A stretch of DNA of 32,143 nucleotides, from positions 1-32,143 of the forward strand of contig DXLP01000006.1 in NCBI GenBank assembly GCA_019414645.1, written 5' to 3'. The number at the start of each line of letters is the position of its first letter. Positions within the stretch are counted from its first letter, which is position 1. Position numbers and translations under genes: made by a program. Shown in pieces: positions 8,059 to 17,582 of this stretch. The notes below the pieces were generated by a model that was not told the origin of the DNA, made no database searches, and was given only the letters and a program-made list of their open reading frames with translations. This DNA comes from Collinsella sp. Lineage in GTDB: Bacteria > Actinomycetota > Coriobacteriia > Coriobacteriales > Coriobacteriaceae.

Positions 8059-9126
8059 ATGGCGCTTCCCATGGTTTATGGCGGTCCCGGCCGGTATGTT
8101 CAGGGGCCGGGCGAACTTTCGCGTCAGGGCAGGTATTTGTCATGGTTGGGCTGCGCTGCCTATGTCTTGTTTGACCAGGGCACCGAGGATCGGCTGTGCA
8201 GGCAGATCGTCGATGGATTTCTGGATGAAGATCTAAGCGAGCCGTTTTTTAAGATTTACAACGGTCCGTGTACGGAAGAGGCCGTTGTCGAAATGGCTAA
8301 GGAAGCCCAGGCTGAGTATTGCGACATGGTGGTGGGTATTGGCGGAGGCAAAATGCTCGATATCGCCAAGGCCGTTGCGTTTTATGCCGAGCTGCCGTTG
8401 TGCGTATGCCCCACGGCGGCCTCGATGGACGGTCCGTGCAGCGCGATTTCGGTGCTGTATCACGAGGATGGGTCGTTCGACCGCTACCTGATGCTCGAGA
8501 AGAATCCAGACCTGGTCGTGGTCGATACCAACGTGGTCGCGGCGGCTCCACTGCGTATGACGGTCGCTGGTATGGGCGATGCGCTGGCAACGTACTTCGA
8601 GGCGCGTTCGTGCGTCGCGGCGCGCGGCACCAATGAGCACGGTGGCGCGCCGGGGCACTTGGCTCTGGTCGCGGCTCGCGCCTGCTATGACACACTCATG
8701 GAGTGCGGCGTCGCCGCCAAGCGCGACCTCAAAAAGGGCCGTACATCGCCGGCAGTTGAGCGCCTGATCGAGTGCAATATGTTGCTCTCGGGCGTCGGCT
8801 TTGAGAGCGGTGGCTTGGCGTTGGCGCATGCCATCGCCAACGGTCTGACGATTCTACCCGAGTGCAAGGCCATGCATGGTGAAGCCGTGGCATTTGGCCT
8901 AGTGGTCCAGCTTCGTTTGGAGCGTGCGCCCGAGCTTGATCAGGTGCTCGAGTTTTGCCAGCGCGTTGGCCTGCCGACGACGCTCGAGGAGCTGGGCCTT
9001 GGCGAGATTTCCGATGCCGACCTGCAGGGTGTTGCAAATGCGGTCTTTAGAAACGAGCGCAACATGGCAAACGAGCAGGCCAAGGTGACCAAACAAAAGC
9101 TCGCGCAGCTCATGTGCGAGGCATAG
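8059..9126 (+). CDS. second GldA-family dehydrogenase paralogue
   Basis: The 355-residue protein belongs to the same family as the gene before it but has diverged strongly outside the core. It keeps the NAD motif GIGGGK (93-98) and the metal ligands Asp174 (GMGDALATYFEA), His257 (ALAHAIANGL) and His273 (AMHGEAVAFG), so it is expected to be an active metal-dependent polyol dehydrogenase. The N-terminal 60 residues, which shape the cofactor site, are quite different from the first copy, and the C-terminus ends with a lysine-rich helix. A weak GAAGGGCGG lies upstream of the ATG. The tandem arrangement points to duplication followed by change of substrate or regulation. The substrate is unknown. 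Confidence 0.82.
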   Translation: MALPMVYGGPGRYVQGPGELSRQGRYLSWLGCAAYVLFDQGTEDRLCRQIVDGFLDEDLSEPFFKIYNGPCTEEAVVEMAKEAQAEYCDMVVGIGGGKMLDIAKAVAFYAELPLCVCPTAASMDGPCSAISVLYHEDGSFDRYLMLEKNPDLVVVDTNVVAAAPLRMTVAGMGDALATYFEARSCVAARGTNEHGGAPGHLALVAARACYDTLMECGVAAKRDLKKGRTSPAVERLIECNMLLSGVGFESGGLALAHAIANGLTILPECKAMHGEAVAFGLVVQLRLERAPELDQVLEFCQRVGLPTTLEELGLGEISDADLQGVANAVFRNERNMANEQAKVTKQKLAQLMCEA

Positions 9127-9277
9127 CTTGGCACTTGATCGACCTTGTGCAATCGGGGCGGCGATAGGCCATAGGCTATTTGCCGCAAAGATGCTCCGCG
9201 TGTAATTTGCCCGAGGCGTGGGCCGATAGCGTATCATTATCTCTTGCTTGTTTGCACTGCTCAGGGAGGGGCCGCGC

Positions 9278-10531
9278 ATGGCGCAGGAACACGATCTGTT
9301 TGATGACATTATCGAGATCAGCAAGGGTTTCGACTTTCTTAAAAACCCGCTTGGCGGCGTGACCGATGCACTCGATCCATCGGCGCCGCAGTGGAATCCT
9401 GCCGACTACAAGGAGCGTCCGCGCGGCAACACCATTCCGTGCCTGACCTGCAAAAACGAAAAGAGCGGCTGCACCGCGTGCATGGACGTGTGCCCGGTCA
9501 ACGCTATCGAGGTCGAGGAAGACGCTATCGAGATCCTCGACTCCTGTCGCAAGTGCGGCCTGTGCGCTGCCGCCTGCCCGACCGAGGCGATTATCTCGCC
9601 GCGCCTAGCGCCCAAAAACCTGTATGACGACATCGTCTCTGCTGCTACGAGCCACGAGACCGCCTACGTCACCTGCACGCGCGCCCTTAAGCGCATGCCG
9701 CGCGAAAACGAGGTCGTCGTTGCCTGCGTGGGCGATATTACGGCCGAGACCTGGTTCTCGGTGCTGGCGGACTATCCCAACGTGAGTGTGTACCTGCCGT
9801 TGGGCGTGTGTGATAAGTGCCGCAACACCGGTGGCGAGGATATTCTGGGCGAGGCAATCGCTACCGCCGAGGAGTGGTCTGGCACGGGTATGGGTCTGGA
9901 GGTCGACCCCAAGAGCCTCAAGTGCCATAAACTTCGCGAGTACGAGCGCAAGGAGTACATGGAAAAGATCGCCCGCACGACGGGCCTGACGGTGACCAAG
10001 CTCAACCCGGCGACGGCGGCACTGGCCTCGGTGACGCAGAAGCTCAAAGCCCATCGTCATCAGATTACCCAGTTGGAGCGCACGCTCAACACCATGTGCG
10101 GCACCACGACGACCAAACGTCGCCGTTCGCTCACGCACGGGCGGCAGCTGGTGCTCTCGACGCTGCAAAACCATCCCGAGCTTGCCAAGAACATACAGGT
10201 GAGCACGCCGGAGTGCGATTTTGACAAGTGCACGTCGTGCGGCGAGTGCGTCAATGCATGCCCCACATCTGCCTGTGACCTGGTGGGAAGCGGACGCTTT
10301 GCGTTGGAATCCACGTATTGCCTGGGTTGCGGAGCCTGCGTCAAGGTGTGCCCCGAGCACGCGCTCAAGCTGGTCGAACACGATGCGTCCAATCTGGTCG
10401 TTGTCGACCTCGAGGCCGAGGAAAAGGCCGCTCAGAAGGCCAAGGCCCACGAAGAGGCCGAGAAGGTCAAGGCGGAGGCAAAGGAAAAGCTCAACAAGAT
10501 GCTCGACCAAGTAGAAAAGCTCGCGGACTAG
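9278..10531 (+). CDS. multi-cluster 4Fe-4S ferredoxin-type protein
   Basis: The start ATG at 9278 is preceded by GGGAGGGG; the product has 417 residues. An N-terminal pair of 4Fe-4S motifs uses Cys55/58, 65, 68 and 72 (CTACMDVCP) and Cys90, 93, 96 and 100 (CRKCGLCAAACP). A second pair lies near residues 310-370 (CTSCGECVNACP and CLGCGACVKVCP). Between them is a domain of about 200 residues with extra cysteines (VCDKCRN) and basic helices. The last 50 residues are a charged coiled coil rich in Lys, Glu and Ala. No membrane segment or signal peptide is present. It probably carries electrons for a soluble oxidoreductase, but no partner is encoded beside it except the dehydrogenases upstream. The family is not recognised more precisely. 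Confidence 0.78.
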   Translation: MAQEHDLFDDIIEISKGFDFLKNPLGGVTDALDPSAPQWNPADYKERPRGNTIPCLTCKNEKSGCTACMDVCPVNAIEVEEDAIEILDSCRKCGLCAAACPTEAIISPRLAPKNLYDDIVSAATSHETAYVTCTRALKRMPRENEVVVACVGDITAETWFSVLADYPNVSVYLPLGVCDKCRNTGGEDILGEAIATAEEWSGTGMGLEVDPKSLKCHKLREYERKEYMEKIARTTGLTVTKLNPATAALASVTQKLKAHRHQITQLERTLNTMCGTTTTKRRRSLTHGRQLVLSTLQNHPELAKNIQVSTPECDFDKCTSCGECVNACPTSACDLVGSGRFALESTYCLGCGACVKVCPEHALKLVEHDASNLVVVDLEAEEKAAQKAKAHEEAEKVKAEAKEKLNKMLDQVEKLAD

Positions 10532-10550
10532 CTAAACGAGCGTAAATGAT

Positions 10551-10581
10551 GGCCGGTGGGACAGGTACTGCCCCGCCGGCC
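10551..10581. repeat. hairpin GGCCGG/CCGGCC after ferredoxin gene
   Basis: GGCCGG (10551-10556) pairs with CCGGCC (10576-10581), with an additional GGG/CCC inside. It is followed on the plus strand by A6 rather than T, so it is not a normal plus-strand terminator. It may cooperate with the next palindrome. Confidence 0.5.
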
Positions 10582-10652
10582 AAAAAAGTTGCGGTGGAAT
10601 AGTTCCTGTTTTGCCCTTAAGCGGGCCATTCTAGGAACTATTCCACCGCAAC
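10582..10652 (-). terminator. 20-bp perfect palindrome, likely terminator of the gntR gene
   Basis: GTTGCGGTGGAATAGTTCCT (10588-10607) and its exact complement (10633-10652) form a 20-bp stem with a 25-nt loop that contains a small GCCC/GGGC stem. Read on the minus strand it lies 10 bp after the gntR stop and is followed by TTTTTT (10582-10587), so it can terminate that transcript. It shares the nested-stem design of the element at 7967-8028. Confidence 0.65.
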
Positions 10653-10662
10653 TAATAGATGG

Positions 10663-11418
10663 TTAGCTCATACTGCTCTGATGGGTCTCGCTGCCGTTAT
10701 TGCGGCGGGTGACCGTTTCGTGGAGTAAAAAGAAGCTGGGAACCTGCTTTGTCTCGGTGTATTCCATAAGGATGCCGTCGGCGTTGTAGGTCTGTCCGCG
10801 TACAACGGCGAGTGCGTTAAAGTCGTCGAGATCGAGCACGCGTGCATCCTCGGGCGTGGGATGCTCAATCGTTACATCGCGTTTGCCCGTGGCAATCTTA
10901 ATGCCAAGGCCTTCTTCGAGGTAACGATAGATCGAGTCGTTGACAATCTCGGGTGTCAGCCCCGGTACCTGTGAGCTTAGGTAATAGGAGTCGTCGGAGC
11001 ACACGGCCCGTCCGTCTGCATAACGGATGCGTTTGGCACGCGTGAGCTCACAGCCTTCAGGAAACCCGGTAATCTTGGAGAGCGCCTTGTTACAGACGAG
11101 GAGCTCAAAGACAGTGGTAACCGTTTTGAGCTCAAAGCCTCGACTGGCTGCGATTTCCTTAAAGGTCTCGAGTCCGCCGCCGCCACGACTCGTCTCGTCA
11201 CTGATGTTGCGAATGACGCGCATGCCTTTACCTTGCTGGGGGAGCACGTAGCCATCTGCCGCAAGCATCGAGATGGCGCGACGGACCGTCATGCGCGAGC
11301 AGTCAAACAGCTGCGTGAGCTCAGTCTCCGAAGGCAGATAGCTCTGATAGGCGTATGTGCCGTCGTCAATCGACTGCTTCACGTTGTCATAAATAGTTTG
11401 GAAGATGGCTCGCGCCAT
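10663..11418 (-). CDS. GntR/HutC-family transcriptional regulator with UTRA domain
   Basis: The protein has 251 residues. Residues 1-75 form the winged helix-turn-helix of the GntR family (LPSETELTQLFDCSRMTVRR is the recognition region). Residues about 95-235 match the UTRA ligand-binding domain, as in TreR, NagR and DasR, which bind phosphosugars. The start has AGGAGA 6 nt upstream. It lies 65 bp downstream of the zinc dehydrogenase gene in the same direction and is likely co-transcribed with it. The control region 12546-12721 has three palindromes centred on TCTAGA or TATAGATATA, like HutC-subfamily operators, so this protein is the best candidate for the local repressor. The inducer is probably a phosphorylated alpha-glucoside, by analogy. 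Confidence 0.87.
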   Translation of the reverse strand: MARAIFQTIYDNVKQSIDDGTYAYQSYLPSETELTQLFDCSRMTVRRAISMLAADGYVLPQQGKGMRVIRNISDETSRGGGGLETFKEIAASRGFELKTVTTVFELLVCNKALSKITGFPEGCELTRAKRIRYADGRAVCSDDSYYLSSQVPGLTPEIVNDSIYRYLEEGLGIKIATGKRDVTIEHPTPEDARVLDLDDFNALAVVRGQTYNADGILMEYTETKQVPSFFLLHETVTRRNNGSETHQSSMS

Positions 11419-11483
11419 GACGGTCTCCTAGAGCTGGGTGCGTGAACGACGGATGAGGGCCGCCCACGCAGGTGTCAATCGAT

Positions 11484-12509
11484 TTACTTGCTGGGGTCGA
11501 TTATATATTTGCCCATGGCACGCAGGGCCGGGTCTGACAGGATGGCACCGAGTTCATCGAGGGAGGCTACCTTTGCGACCATCGAGGATACGTCGAGCCT
11601 GCCAGAGTCGATGAGTTCGAGCGCGCGACGCTGTGTGTAAGGGTTGATGTAGGACGAGGTGAGCACGAGCTCCTTCTGGAAGACCTCGAAGGGCTTGACG
11701 GTGATTGTCTCATCGGGCTTGGTGAGGCCGAACATCATGACCGTAGCCTTGTGGCCGGCGATCTGGATGGCCTGCTCGATGGTGACGGGCTTGCCGACGC
11801 ATTCGATTACAACGTCGACGTTGCCGACGCCCTCCTGCTTCAGGCGGGCCGGGACGTCCTCGTGGATGGAATCAATTGCCAGGTCGGCGCCGAGTTTGAG
11901 CGCAACCTCGCGCTTGCCTTCGACAGGCTCAAGCAAGACAACCTTGGTGGCGCCGGCGTTTTTGGCGAGCTGCATCATGAGCAGACCGATCATGCCACCG
12001 CCGATAACGACAACTGTGCTGCCGGGCTTGATGTTGCACATATCGATGCCGTGCAGGCAGCAGGCGACGGGTTCGGTCATAGCACCCTGCTCAAAGCTGG
12101 TGTGATCGCCCAACTTGTAGACTTGCTGCATATCGACGGAGCAGTACTCGGCAAAGCCGCCGTTAACGGTGGTGCCGTAACCGGTCATATGCTCGCAGTA
12201 GTGGTTGATTCCGTCGCGGCAGGGTTCGCAGCAGCCGCAGGGATGGTTTGGGTCGATGCACACGCGATCGCCTGGTTTAAAGCCAGCGACGTCGCTGCCC
12301 ACGGCCTCGACAACGCCCGCAAACTCATGACCAAGGATCGTGGGCGGGGTAACGTCGGCTGCACCCTTGTCGCCTTCATAGATATGCACGTCGGTACCGC
12401 AGACGCCGCAAGCTTTGACGTTGATCAGGACGTCGCGCCTGCCCACGGCCGGCTTTGCCGATTCCTCGACTCTGAGGTCGTGCTTTCCATAGAAGACCGC
12501 GCTTTTCAT
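11484..12509 (-). CDS. zinc-dependent medium-chain dehydrogenase, sorbitol dehydrogenase-like
   Basis: The enzyme has 341 residues. The catalytic zinc site is Cys37 (CGVCGTD), His61-Glu62 (GHEFAG) and Glu146 (TEPVACC). The structural zinc site is Cys91, Cys94, Cys97 and Cys105. The Rossmann motif GGGMIG is at 170-175, and an acidic residue at the end of the second strand (LLEPVEG) favours NAD. The family includes sorbitol, threonine and butanediol dehydrogenases; the sequence cannot separate these firmly. AAGGAG precedes the ATG. A strong promoter with a built-in operator lies 36 bp upstream. The context (PTS and phospho-alpha-glucosidase facing it, GntR downstream) suggests oxidation of a polyol released from an alpha-glucosyl sugar alcohol. 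Confidence 0.85.
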   Translation of the reverse strand: MKSAVFYGKHDLRVEESAKPAVGRRDVLINVKACGVCGTDVHIYEGDKGAADVTPPTILGHEFAGVVEAVGSDVAGFKPGDRVCIDPNHPCGCCEPCRDGINHYCEHMTGYGTTVNGGFAEYCSVDMQQVYKLGDHTSFEQGAMTEPVACCLHGIDMCNIKPGSTVVVIGGGMIGLLMMQLAKNAGATKVVLLEPVEGKREVALKLGADLAIDSIHEDVPARLKQEGVGNVDVVIECVGKPVTIEQAIQIAGHKATVMMFGLTKPDETITVKPFEVFQKELVLTSSYINPYTQRRALELIDSGRLDVSSMVAKVASLDELGAILSDPALRAMGKYIIDPSK

Positions 12510-12545
12510 GGTGACTCCTTAACGTGGCGGTGAATGTTGTAATGA

Positions 12546-12574
12546 AGTATAGGCATGTCTATAGATATAGACAA
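12546..12574 (-). promoter_or_regulatory. promoter of the zinc dehydrogenase-gntR operon
   Basis: On the minus strand -35 TTGTCT (12569-12574) and -10 TATACT (12546-12551) are separated by exactly 17 bp. The expected transcript start is about 30 nt upstream of the ATG. Confidence 0.7.
12556..12573. promoter_or_regulatory. operator 1, TGTCTATA/TATAGACA palindrome
   Basis: An 18-bp palindrome with perfect 8-bp arms around GA. It fills the spacer and -35 of the dehydrogenase promoter, so a bound repressor would block RNA polymerase. The sequence fits GntR/HutC sites. Confidence 0.65.
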
Positions 12575-12590
12575 GCACATCTAGACAAGT
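12575..12590. promoter_or_regulatory. operator 2, imperfect ACTTGTCTAGAT site
   Basis: Directly next to operator 1. Its first 12 bases on the minus strand are identical to operator 3; the other arm is degenerate. Confidence 0.5.
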
Positions 12591-12705
12591 AGAAAAGAAA
12601 TTTAAAATGCAGCCATCAGCTATGTCAGATTTAGCAGGCGAAATACTGGACATATACCGTTTACGGCCAATAATCGACCGTTTACCGACCGTAGTCTTTA
12701 CGCTA

Positions 12706-12721
12706 ACTTGTCTAGATAAGT
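12706..12721. promoter_or_regulatory. operator 3, ACTTGTCTAGATAAGT
   Basis: A 16-bp palindrome centred on CTAG, on the PTS side of the region. It resembles the operators of NagR/DasR-type GntR regulators and probably controls the PTS-GH4 transcript. Confidence 0.6.
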
Positions 12722-12864
12722 CATGTGATAAAACGTAAGTGCAAGAAGTCAGGGAAGCGGGCCCACCCGTCCTATTGCACGAGGTACACGCAAACGGCGC
12801 GTCTGCGGTCTCGAGTGAAGCCAAAACCGCAGCGCTCCGAATGAAGAGAGGGGGATTCCCCGTC

Positions 12865-14475
12865 ATGATGCAAAAGATACAACGTTTCGGCGGTGCAATG
12901 TACACGCCTGCAATTCTTTTCGCATTTTCCGGAATCGTCGTCGGCCTGGGTACGTTGTTTACCACCGAGGTGATCTTTGGCGAGATGGCCACAGCGGGTC
13001 ATCTTTGGTTTGATTGCTGGAATGTGCTGCTCCAGGGTGGTTGGACGCTCTTTAACCAGATGCCGTTGCTGTTTTGCGTAGCGTTGCCAATCTCGCTCGC
13101 GAACAAGCAGAACGCTCGCTGCTGCATGGAGGCTTTGGCCATCTACCTTACCTTCAACTACTTTGTAAGCACAATCTTGGGGCAGTGGGGCCCTGTCTTT
13201 GGAGTCGACTACTCTGTCGAGGCGGGCAGCGGTACTGGTCTTGCCACTATCGCAAGCATCAAAACGCTTGATATGGGCATCATGGGCGCGCTTATCATTT
13301 CTGGTATCGCCACGATGCTTCACAACAAGTACTTCGACACCGAACTTCCTGAGTGGCTGGGCGTGTTCTCGGGCTCCGTGTTCATTTATATGATCGGTTT
13401 CTTCGTTATGGTTCCGGTCGCTATTATCGCCTGCCTGGTGTGGCCGCATGTTCAGGCTGCTATCTCCGCCTTCCAGGGATTCATCCTTTCCGCCGGTACG
13501 TTTGGCGTGGGCGTCTTTGCTTTCTTCGAGCGCGTGCTGATTCCTACAGGCCTGCACCACTTTATCTATACGCCGTTCTATTACGACAACGCGGCGGTCA
13601 ACGGCGGCATCTTTGCTGCTTGGGCCAACATCCTGCCCCAACTGGCTGCCGATCCGAGCATTGCTCTTAAGGATGCCGCACCCTGGGCTGCCTATACCTG
13701 CCCTGGTTGGACTAAGGTCTTCGGCTCGCTTGGCGTCGCTATTGCGTTTTATATGACCGCCAAACCCGAGCGCAAGCAGCGCGTCAAGGCTCTGCTCATT
13801 CCCGTCACCCTTACCGCTATGCTTTGCGGTATCACCGAGCCGCTTGACTTCACCTTCCTGTTCATCGCGCCCGGCCTGTTCGTCGTCCACTGCGTGCTCG
13901 GAGCGCTCGGCTGCATGGCTCAAAACCTCCTTGGCGTCGTGGGCATCTTCGACGGCGGCATCATCTCGATGCTCTCGTGGGACTGGCTGCCCCTTTGGGC
14001 CGCACACGGTCTGCAGTACGCCATCTCCATCCTTGTCGGTCTGTGCTTTACCGCCCTTTGGGTCGTGGTCTTCCGTTTCCTGATCGTCAAGTTCGACTTT
14101 AAGACCCCCGGTCGCGAGGATGACGATGTTGAGGTCGAGCTCAAGTCCAAGGCCGACTACAAGCAAAAGCAGGGCGGTGCTGCTGCTGGCAAATCGGTCG
14201 CCCAGAGTAAAGATGATGAGCGCTTGGTGCTTGCCGAGAAGATCCTCGATCTGCTCGGTGGCACGGATAACATCATCGATGTAACTAACTGCGCTACCCG
14301 TCTGCGCGTTAACGTCAAGGACAAGAGCGTCGTTGCGCCCGAGGCTTCCTTCAAGGCGATCGGTACGCATGGCTTGGTGGTCCAAGGTCAGTCAATCCAG
14401 GTCATCATCGGCCTTACCGTCCCACAGGTTCGCGAGAAGTTCGAGAGTCTTCTGAAGTTCGAGAGTCTTCTGTAA
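12865..14475 (+). CDS. PTS alpha-glucoside-type EIICB permease
   Basis: The start was set at ATG 12865 (a second ATG follows directly), with GAGAGGGGG upstream; the product has 536 residues. Residues 1-390 form the membrane EIIC domain of the glucose/glucoside superfamily, with about ten hydrophobic segments and the GITEPLDF motif. A charged linker at about 395-440 leads to an EIIB domain whose phosphorylated cysteine is Cys476 (VTNCATRLRV). There is no EIIA domain, so a separate EIIA-Glc-like protein must serve it. The pairing with a GH4 phospho-alpha-glucosidase points to import and 6-phosphorylation of maltose-like disaccharides or alpha-glucosyl polyols. The last 12 residues are a duplicated hexapeptide KFESLL from an 18-bp tandem repeat. 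Confidence 0.88.
   Translation: MMQKIQRFGGAMYTPAILFAFSGIVVGLGTLFTTEVIFGEMATAGHLWFDCWNVLLQGGWTLFNQMPLLFCVALPISLANKQNARCCMEALAIYLTFNYFVSTILGQWGPVFGVDYSVEAGSGTGLATIASIKTLDMGIMGALIISGIATMLHNKYFDTELPEWLGVFSGSVFIYMIGFFVMVPVAIIACLVWPHVQAAISAFQGFILSAGTFGVGVFAFFERVLIPTGLHHFIYTPFYYDNAAVNGGIFAAWANILPQLAADPSIALKDAAPWAAYTCPGWTKVFGSLGVAIAFYMTAKPERKQRVKALLIPVTLTAMLCGITEPLDFTFLFIAPGLFVVHCVLGALGCMAQNLLGVVGIFDGGIISMLSWDWLPLWAAHGLQYAISILVGLCFTALWVVVFRFLIVKFDFKTPGREDDDVEVELKSKADYKQKQGGAAAGKSVAQSKDDERLVLAEKILDLLGGTDNIIDVTNCATRLRVNVKDKSVVAPEASFKAIGTHGLVVQGQSIQVIIGLTVPQVREKFESLLKFESLL
14437..14472 (+). repeat. 18-bp tandem duplication at the end of the EIICB gene
   Basis: AAGTTCGAGAGTCTTCTG occurs twice without a gap (14437-14454 and 14455-14472), in frame, giving KFESLL twice before the stop codon. 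The exact identity implies a recent slippage or duplication event. Confidence 0.9.
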
Positions 14476-14493
14476 ACCATCGTCCATCGAAAC

Positions 14494-14533
14494 AATCGGC
14501 CTTGCAGAGCCGGTATGCACCGCAAGGCCGATT
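14494..14533 (+). repeat. 12-bp intercistronic hairpin
   Basis: AATCGGCCTTGC (14494-14505) pairs perfectly with GCAAGGCCGATT (14522-14533). No T-run follows, so it may be a processing or stability element, or a partial terminator between the PTS and GH4 genes. Confidence 0.6.
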
Positions 14534-14603
14534 CTAGAGATAAAAAACTCCACTTCTAGGTAACAGTTCCAAACCGTGCAGGCCGCGTACGGGGATGGAT
14601 TGA

Positions 14604-15974
<1,371 letters not shown>

Positions 15975-16012
15975 GGACTACTGTCTCGAACTCTCACGCA
16001 TCTCTGCTTCAT

Positions 16013-16056
16013 TTGCGCCGCCGCGGTGTCCGGATTCGCCCGGATGCTGCGGCGGC
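16013..16056. repeat. 10-bp GC-rich hairpin between GH4 gene and ychF
   Basis: GCGCCGCCGC and GCGGCGGCGC form a perfect 10-bp stem around a loop of about 24 nt that itself contains TCCGG/CCGGA. No T-run follows, but it may terminate the GH4 transcript. A TATACT at 16059-16064 just after it could be the -10 of ychF; no good -35 was seen. Confidence 0.5.
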
Positions 16057-16101
16057 GCTATACTTATACGGTTTGAAGTACCTGTACCAAAAGGAGCTGT
16101 C

Positions 16102-17178
16102 GTGTCCCTTTCCATCGGTATCGTGGGCCTGCCCAACGTGGGCAAGTCGACGCTGTTCACCGCGCTTACCAAAAAGACCGGCCTTGCCGCCAACTACCCG
16201 TTCGCCACGATCGACCCCAACGTGGGTATCGTCGATGTGCCCGATAGCCGCTTGCAAAAGCTCGCTGACATCGTTAACCCGGGCCGCATTGTGCCGGCGA
16301 CGGTCGAGTTCGTCGACATCGCAGGTCTGGTGAAGGGCGCTAACGAGGGCGAGGGCCTGGGCAACCAGTTCTTGGCCAACATTCGCGAGACCGATGCCAT
16401 CTGCGAGGTCGTGCGCTACTTTAAGGACCCCAACGTCATGCGTGAGGTGGGCCGCACGGGCGAGTTCGTCGATCCTGCCGGCGATGCCGACACCATCATG
16501 ACCGAGCTCATCCTGGCCGACATGGGCACGCTCGAGAAGCAGCTGCCCAAGCTCGAGAAGGAGGCCAAGCGCGACAAGGAGCTCATGCCCAAGTTTGAGG
16601 TCGCCAAGCGCCTGCTTGCCTGGCTCAACGAGGGCAAGCGCGCCGCATCCATGGAGATGACCGACGAGGAGCGTGCCGCCGCCAAGGGCCTGTTCCTACT
16701 CACCATGAAGCCCATCCTGTATGTGGCCAACGTGGACGAGGACATGCTCAACGACGATCTGGCGCCCATCGATGGCGTCAAACCGTTGCCCATCTGCGCC
16801 AAGATTGAGGCCGAGCTTTCCGAGCTCGATCCCGAGGACGCCGCCGACTACCTGGAGAGCCTGGGCCTGGAGCAGCCCGGTCTGGACGTGCTCGCGCAGG
16901 CGGCCTATAAGCTGCTCGGTCTGCAGTCGTTCTTTACGGCCGGCGAGATGGAGGTCAAGGCCTGGACGGTTCGTCAGGGCGCGACCGCCCCGCAGGCCGC
17001 CGGCGTCATCCACACCGATTTTGAGCGCGGCTTTATTAAGGCCGAGGTCATTGGCTATGACGACTACATCGAGCTCGGCGGTGAGCAGGGCGCCAAGGCC
17101 GCCGGCAAACTGCGTATTGAGGGCAAGGACTATGTCATGGCCGATGGCGACGTCGTGCACTTCCGCTTTAACGTGTAA
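16102..17178 (+). CDS. ychF: redox-regulated ATPase YchF (Obg-like)
   Basis: A P-loop NTPase of 358 residues that binds the ribosome and has ATPase activity. G1 GLPNVGKS is at 9-16, G3 DIAGL follows near residue 73, and the altered G4 NVDE, which underlies ATP preference in this family, is near residue 211. The C-terminal TGS domain is complete ([20 protein letters not shown]). The start is GTG at 16102 because AAGGAG lies 5 nt before it and the normal N-terminus [15 protein letters not shown] follows; the frame is open further upstream but without family similarity. Length equals the usual about 360 residues. Confidence 0.95.
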   Translation: MSLSIGIVGLPNVGKSTLFTALTKKTGLAANYPFATIDPNVGIVDVPDSRLQKLADIVNPGRIVPATVEFVDIAGLVKGANEGEGLGNQFLANIRETDAICEVVRYFKDPNVMREVGRTGEFVDPAGDADTIMTELILADMGTLEKQLPKLEKEAKRDKELMPKFEVAKRLLAWLNEGKRAASMEMTDEERAAAKGLFLLTMKPILYVANVDEDMLNDDLAPIDGVKPLPICAKIEAELSELDPEDAADYLESLGLEQPGLDVLAQAAYKLLGLQSFFTAGEMEVKAWTVRQGATAPQAAGVIHTDFERGFIKAEVIGYDDYIELGGEQGAKAAGKLRIEGKDYVMADGDVVHFRFNV

Positions 17179-17189
17179 GGACGACGCAT

Positions 17190-17573
17190 ATGTTTAAATA
17201 TGGCAAAAAAGCTGGCTACATGGGTATTGCGCTGCTCGTACTTGCGGTGATTCCGCTGGTGGTCGCAGCGTGTGTTATCCCCAACATTGGTCCCGAGGTG
17301 GCAACAAAGTTTAACGCCGCCGGCGAGGTGACGCGCTGGGGCAAGAGCTACGAGTTGCTGGCGCTGCCGGTGCTCAACCTGCTGCTGAGCGTGGCGACAT
17401 ACTTTACGGCGGGACGTCAAGCTAAAAACAATGATGACTCCGCCGTCATGGCGCGCATCGTGTGCGAACGCTACCTGCGCAACGGTTGCATCACGGGTGT
17501 GTTCCTCAACGTGATCAACGTTTACTTTATGTACTCGGCGATTACCGGAACGGGCTTTGGCTTTGGTTTCTAG
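17190..17573 (+). CDS. DUF1648-type small membrane protein
   Basis: This 127-residue protein has three hydrophobic segments (about residues 10-32, 53-73 and 98-120). Between the first and second is the DUF1648 signature of SdpI-like proteins: a lumen-side stretch KFNAAGEVTRWGKS followed by a hydrophobic helix. It begins 11 bp after ychF with AAGGA upstream, so it may be co-transcribed with it. SdpI proteins give immunity to a toxin in Bacillus, but this one has only the core domain and no toxin gene nearby; its function is unknown. Confidence 0.75.
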   Translation: MFKYGKKAGYMGIALLVLAVIPLVVAACVIPNIGPEVATKFNAAGEVTRWGKSYELLALPVLNLLLSVATYFTAGRQAKNNDDSAVMARIVCERYLRNGCITGVFLNVINVYFMYSAITGTGFGFGF

Positions 17574-17582
17574 CTTGTCCTT

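Larger units (their letters stand above)
12510..12864. promoter_or_regulatory. 355-bp divergent control region of the alpha-glucoside locus
   Basis: It separates the zinc dehydrogenase (minus) from the PTS gene (plus). It contains the minus promoter, three operator-like palindromes (listed separately) and a direct repeat ACCGTTTAC at 12656-12664 and 12677-12685, 21 bp or two helical turns apart, which could be an activator site. From 12739 the region is open in the PTS frame but shows no protein-like start. No other gene was seen. Confidence 0.6.

Noticed and set aside
17190..17573. DUF1648 protein as an SdpI-type toxin immunity protein
   Set aside because: It has only the core domain, and no toxin or SdpR-like regulator lies next to it in the same unit.
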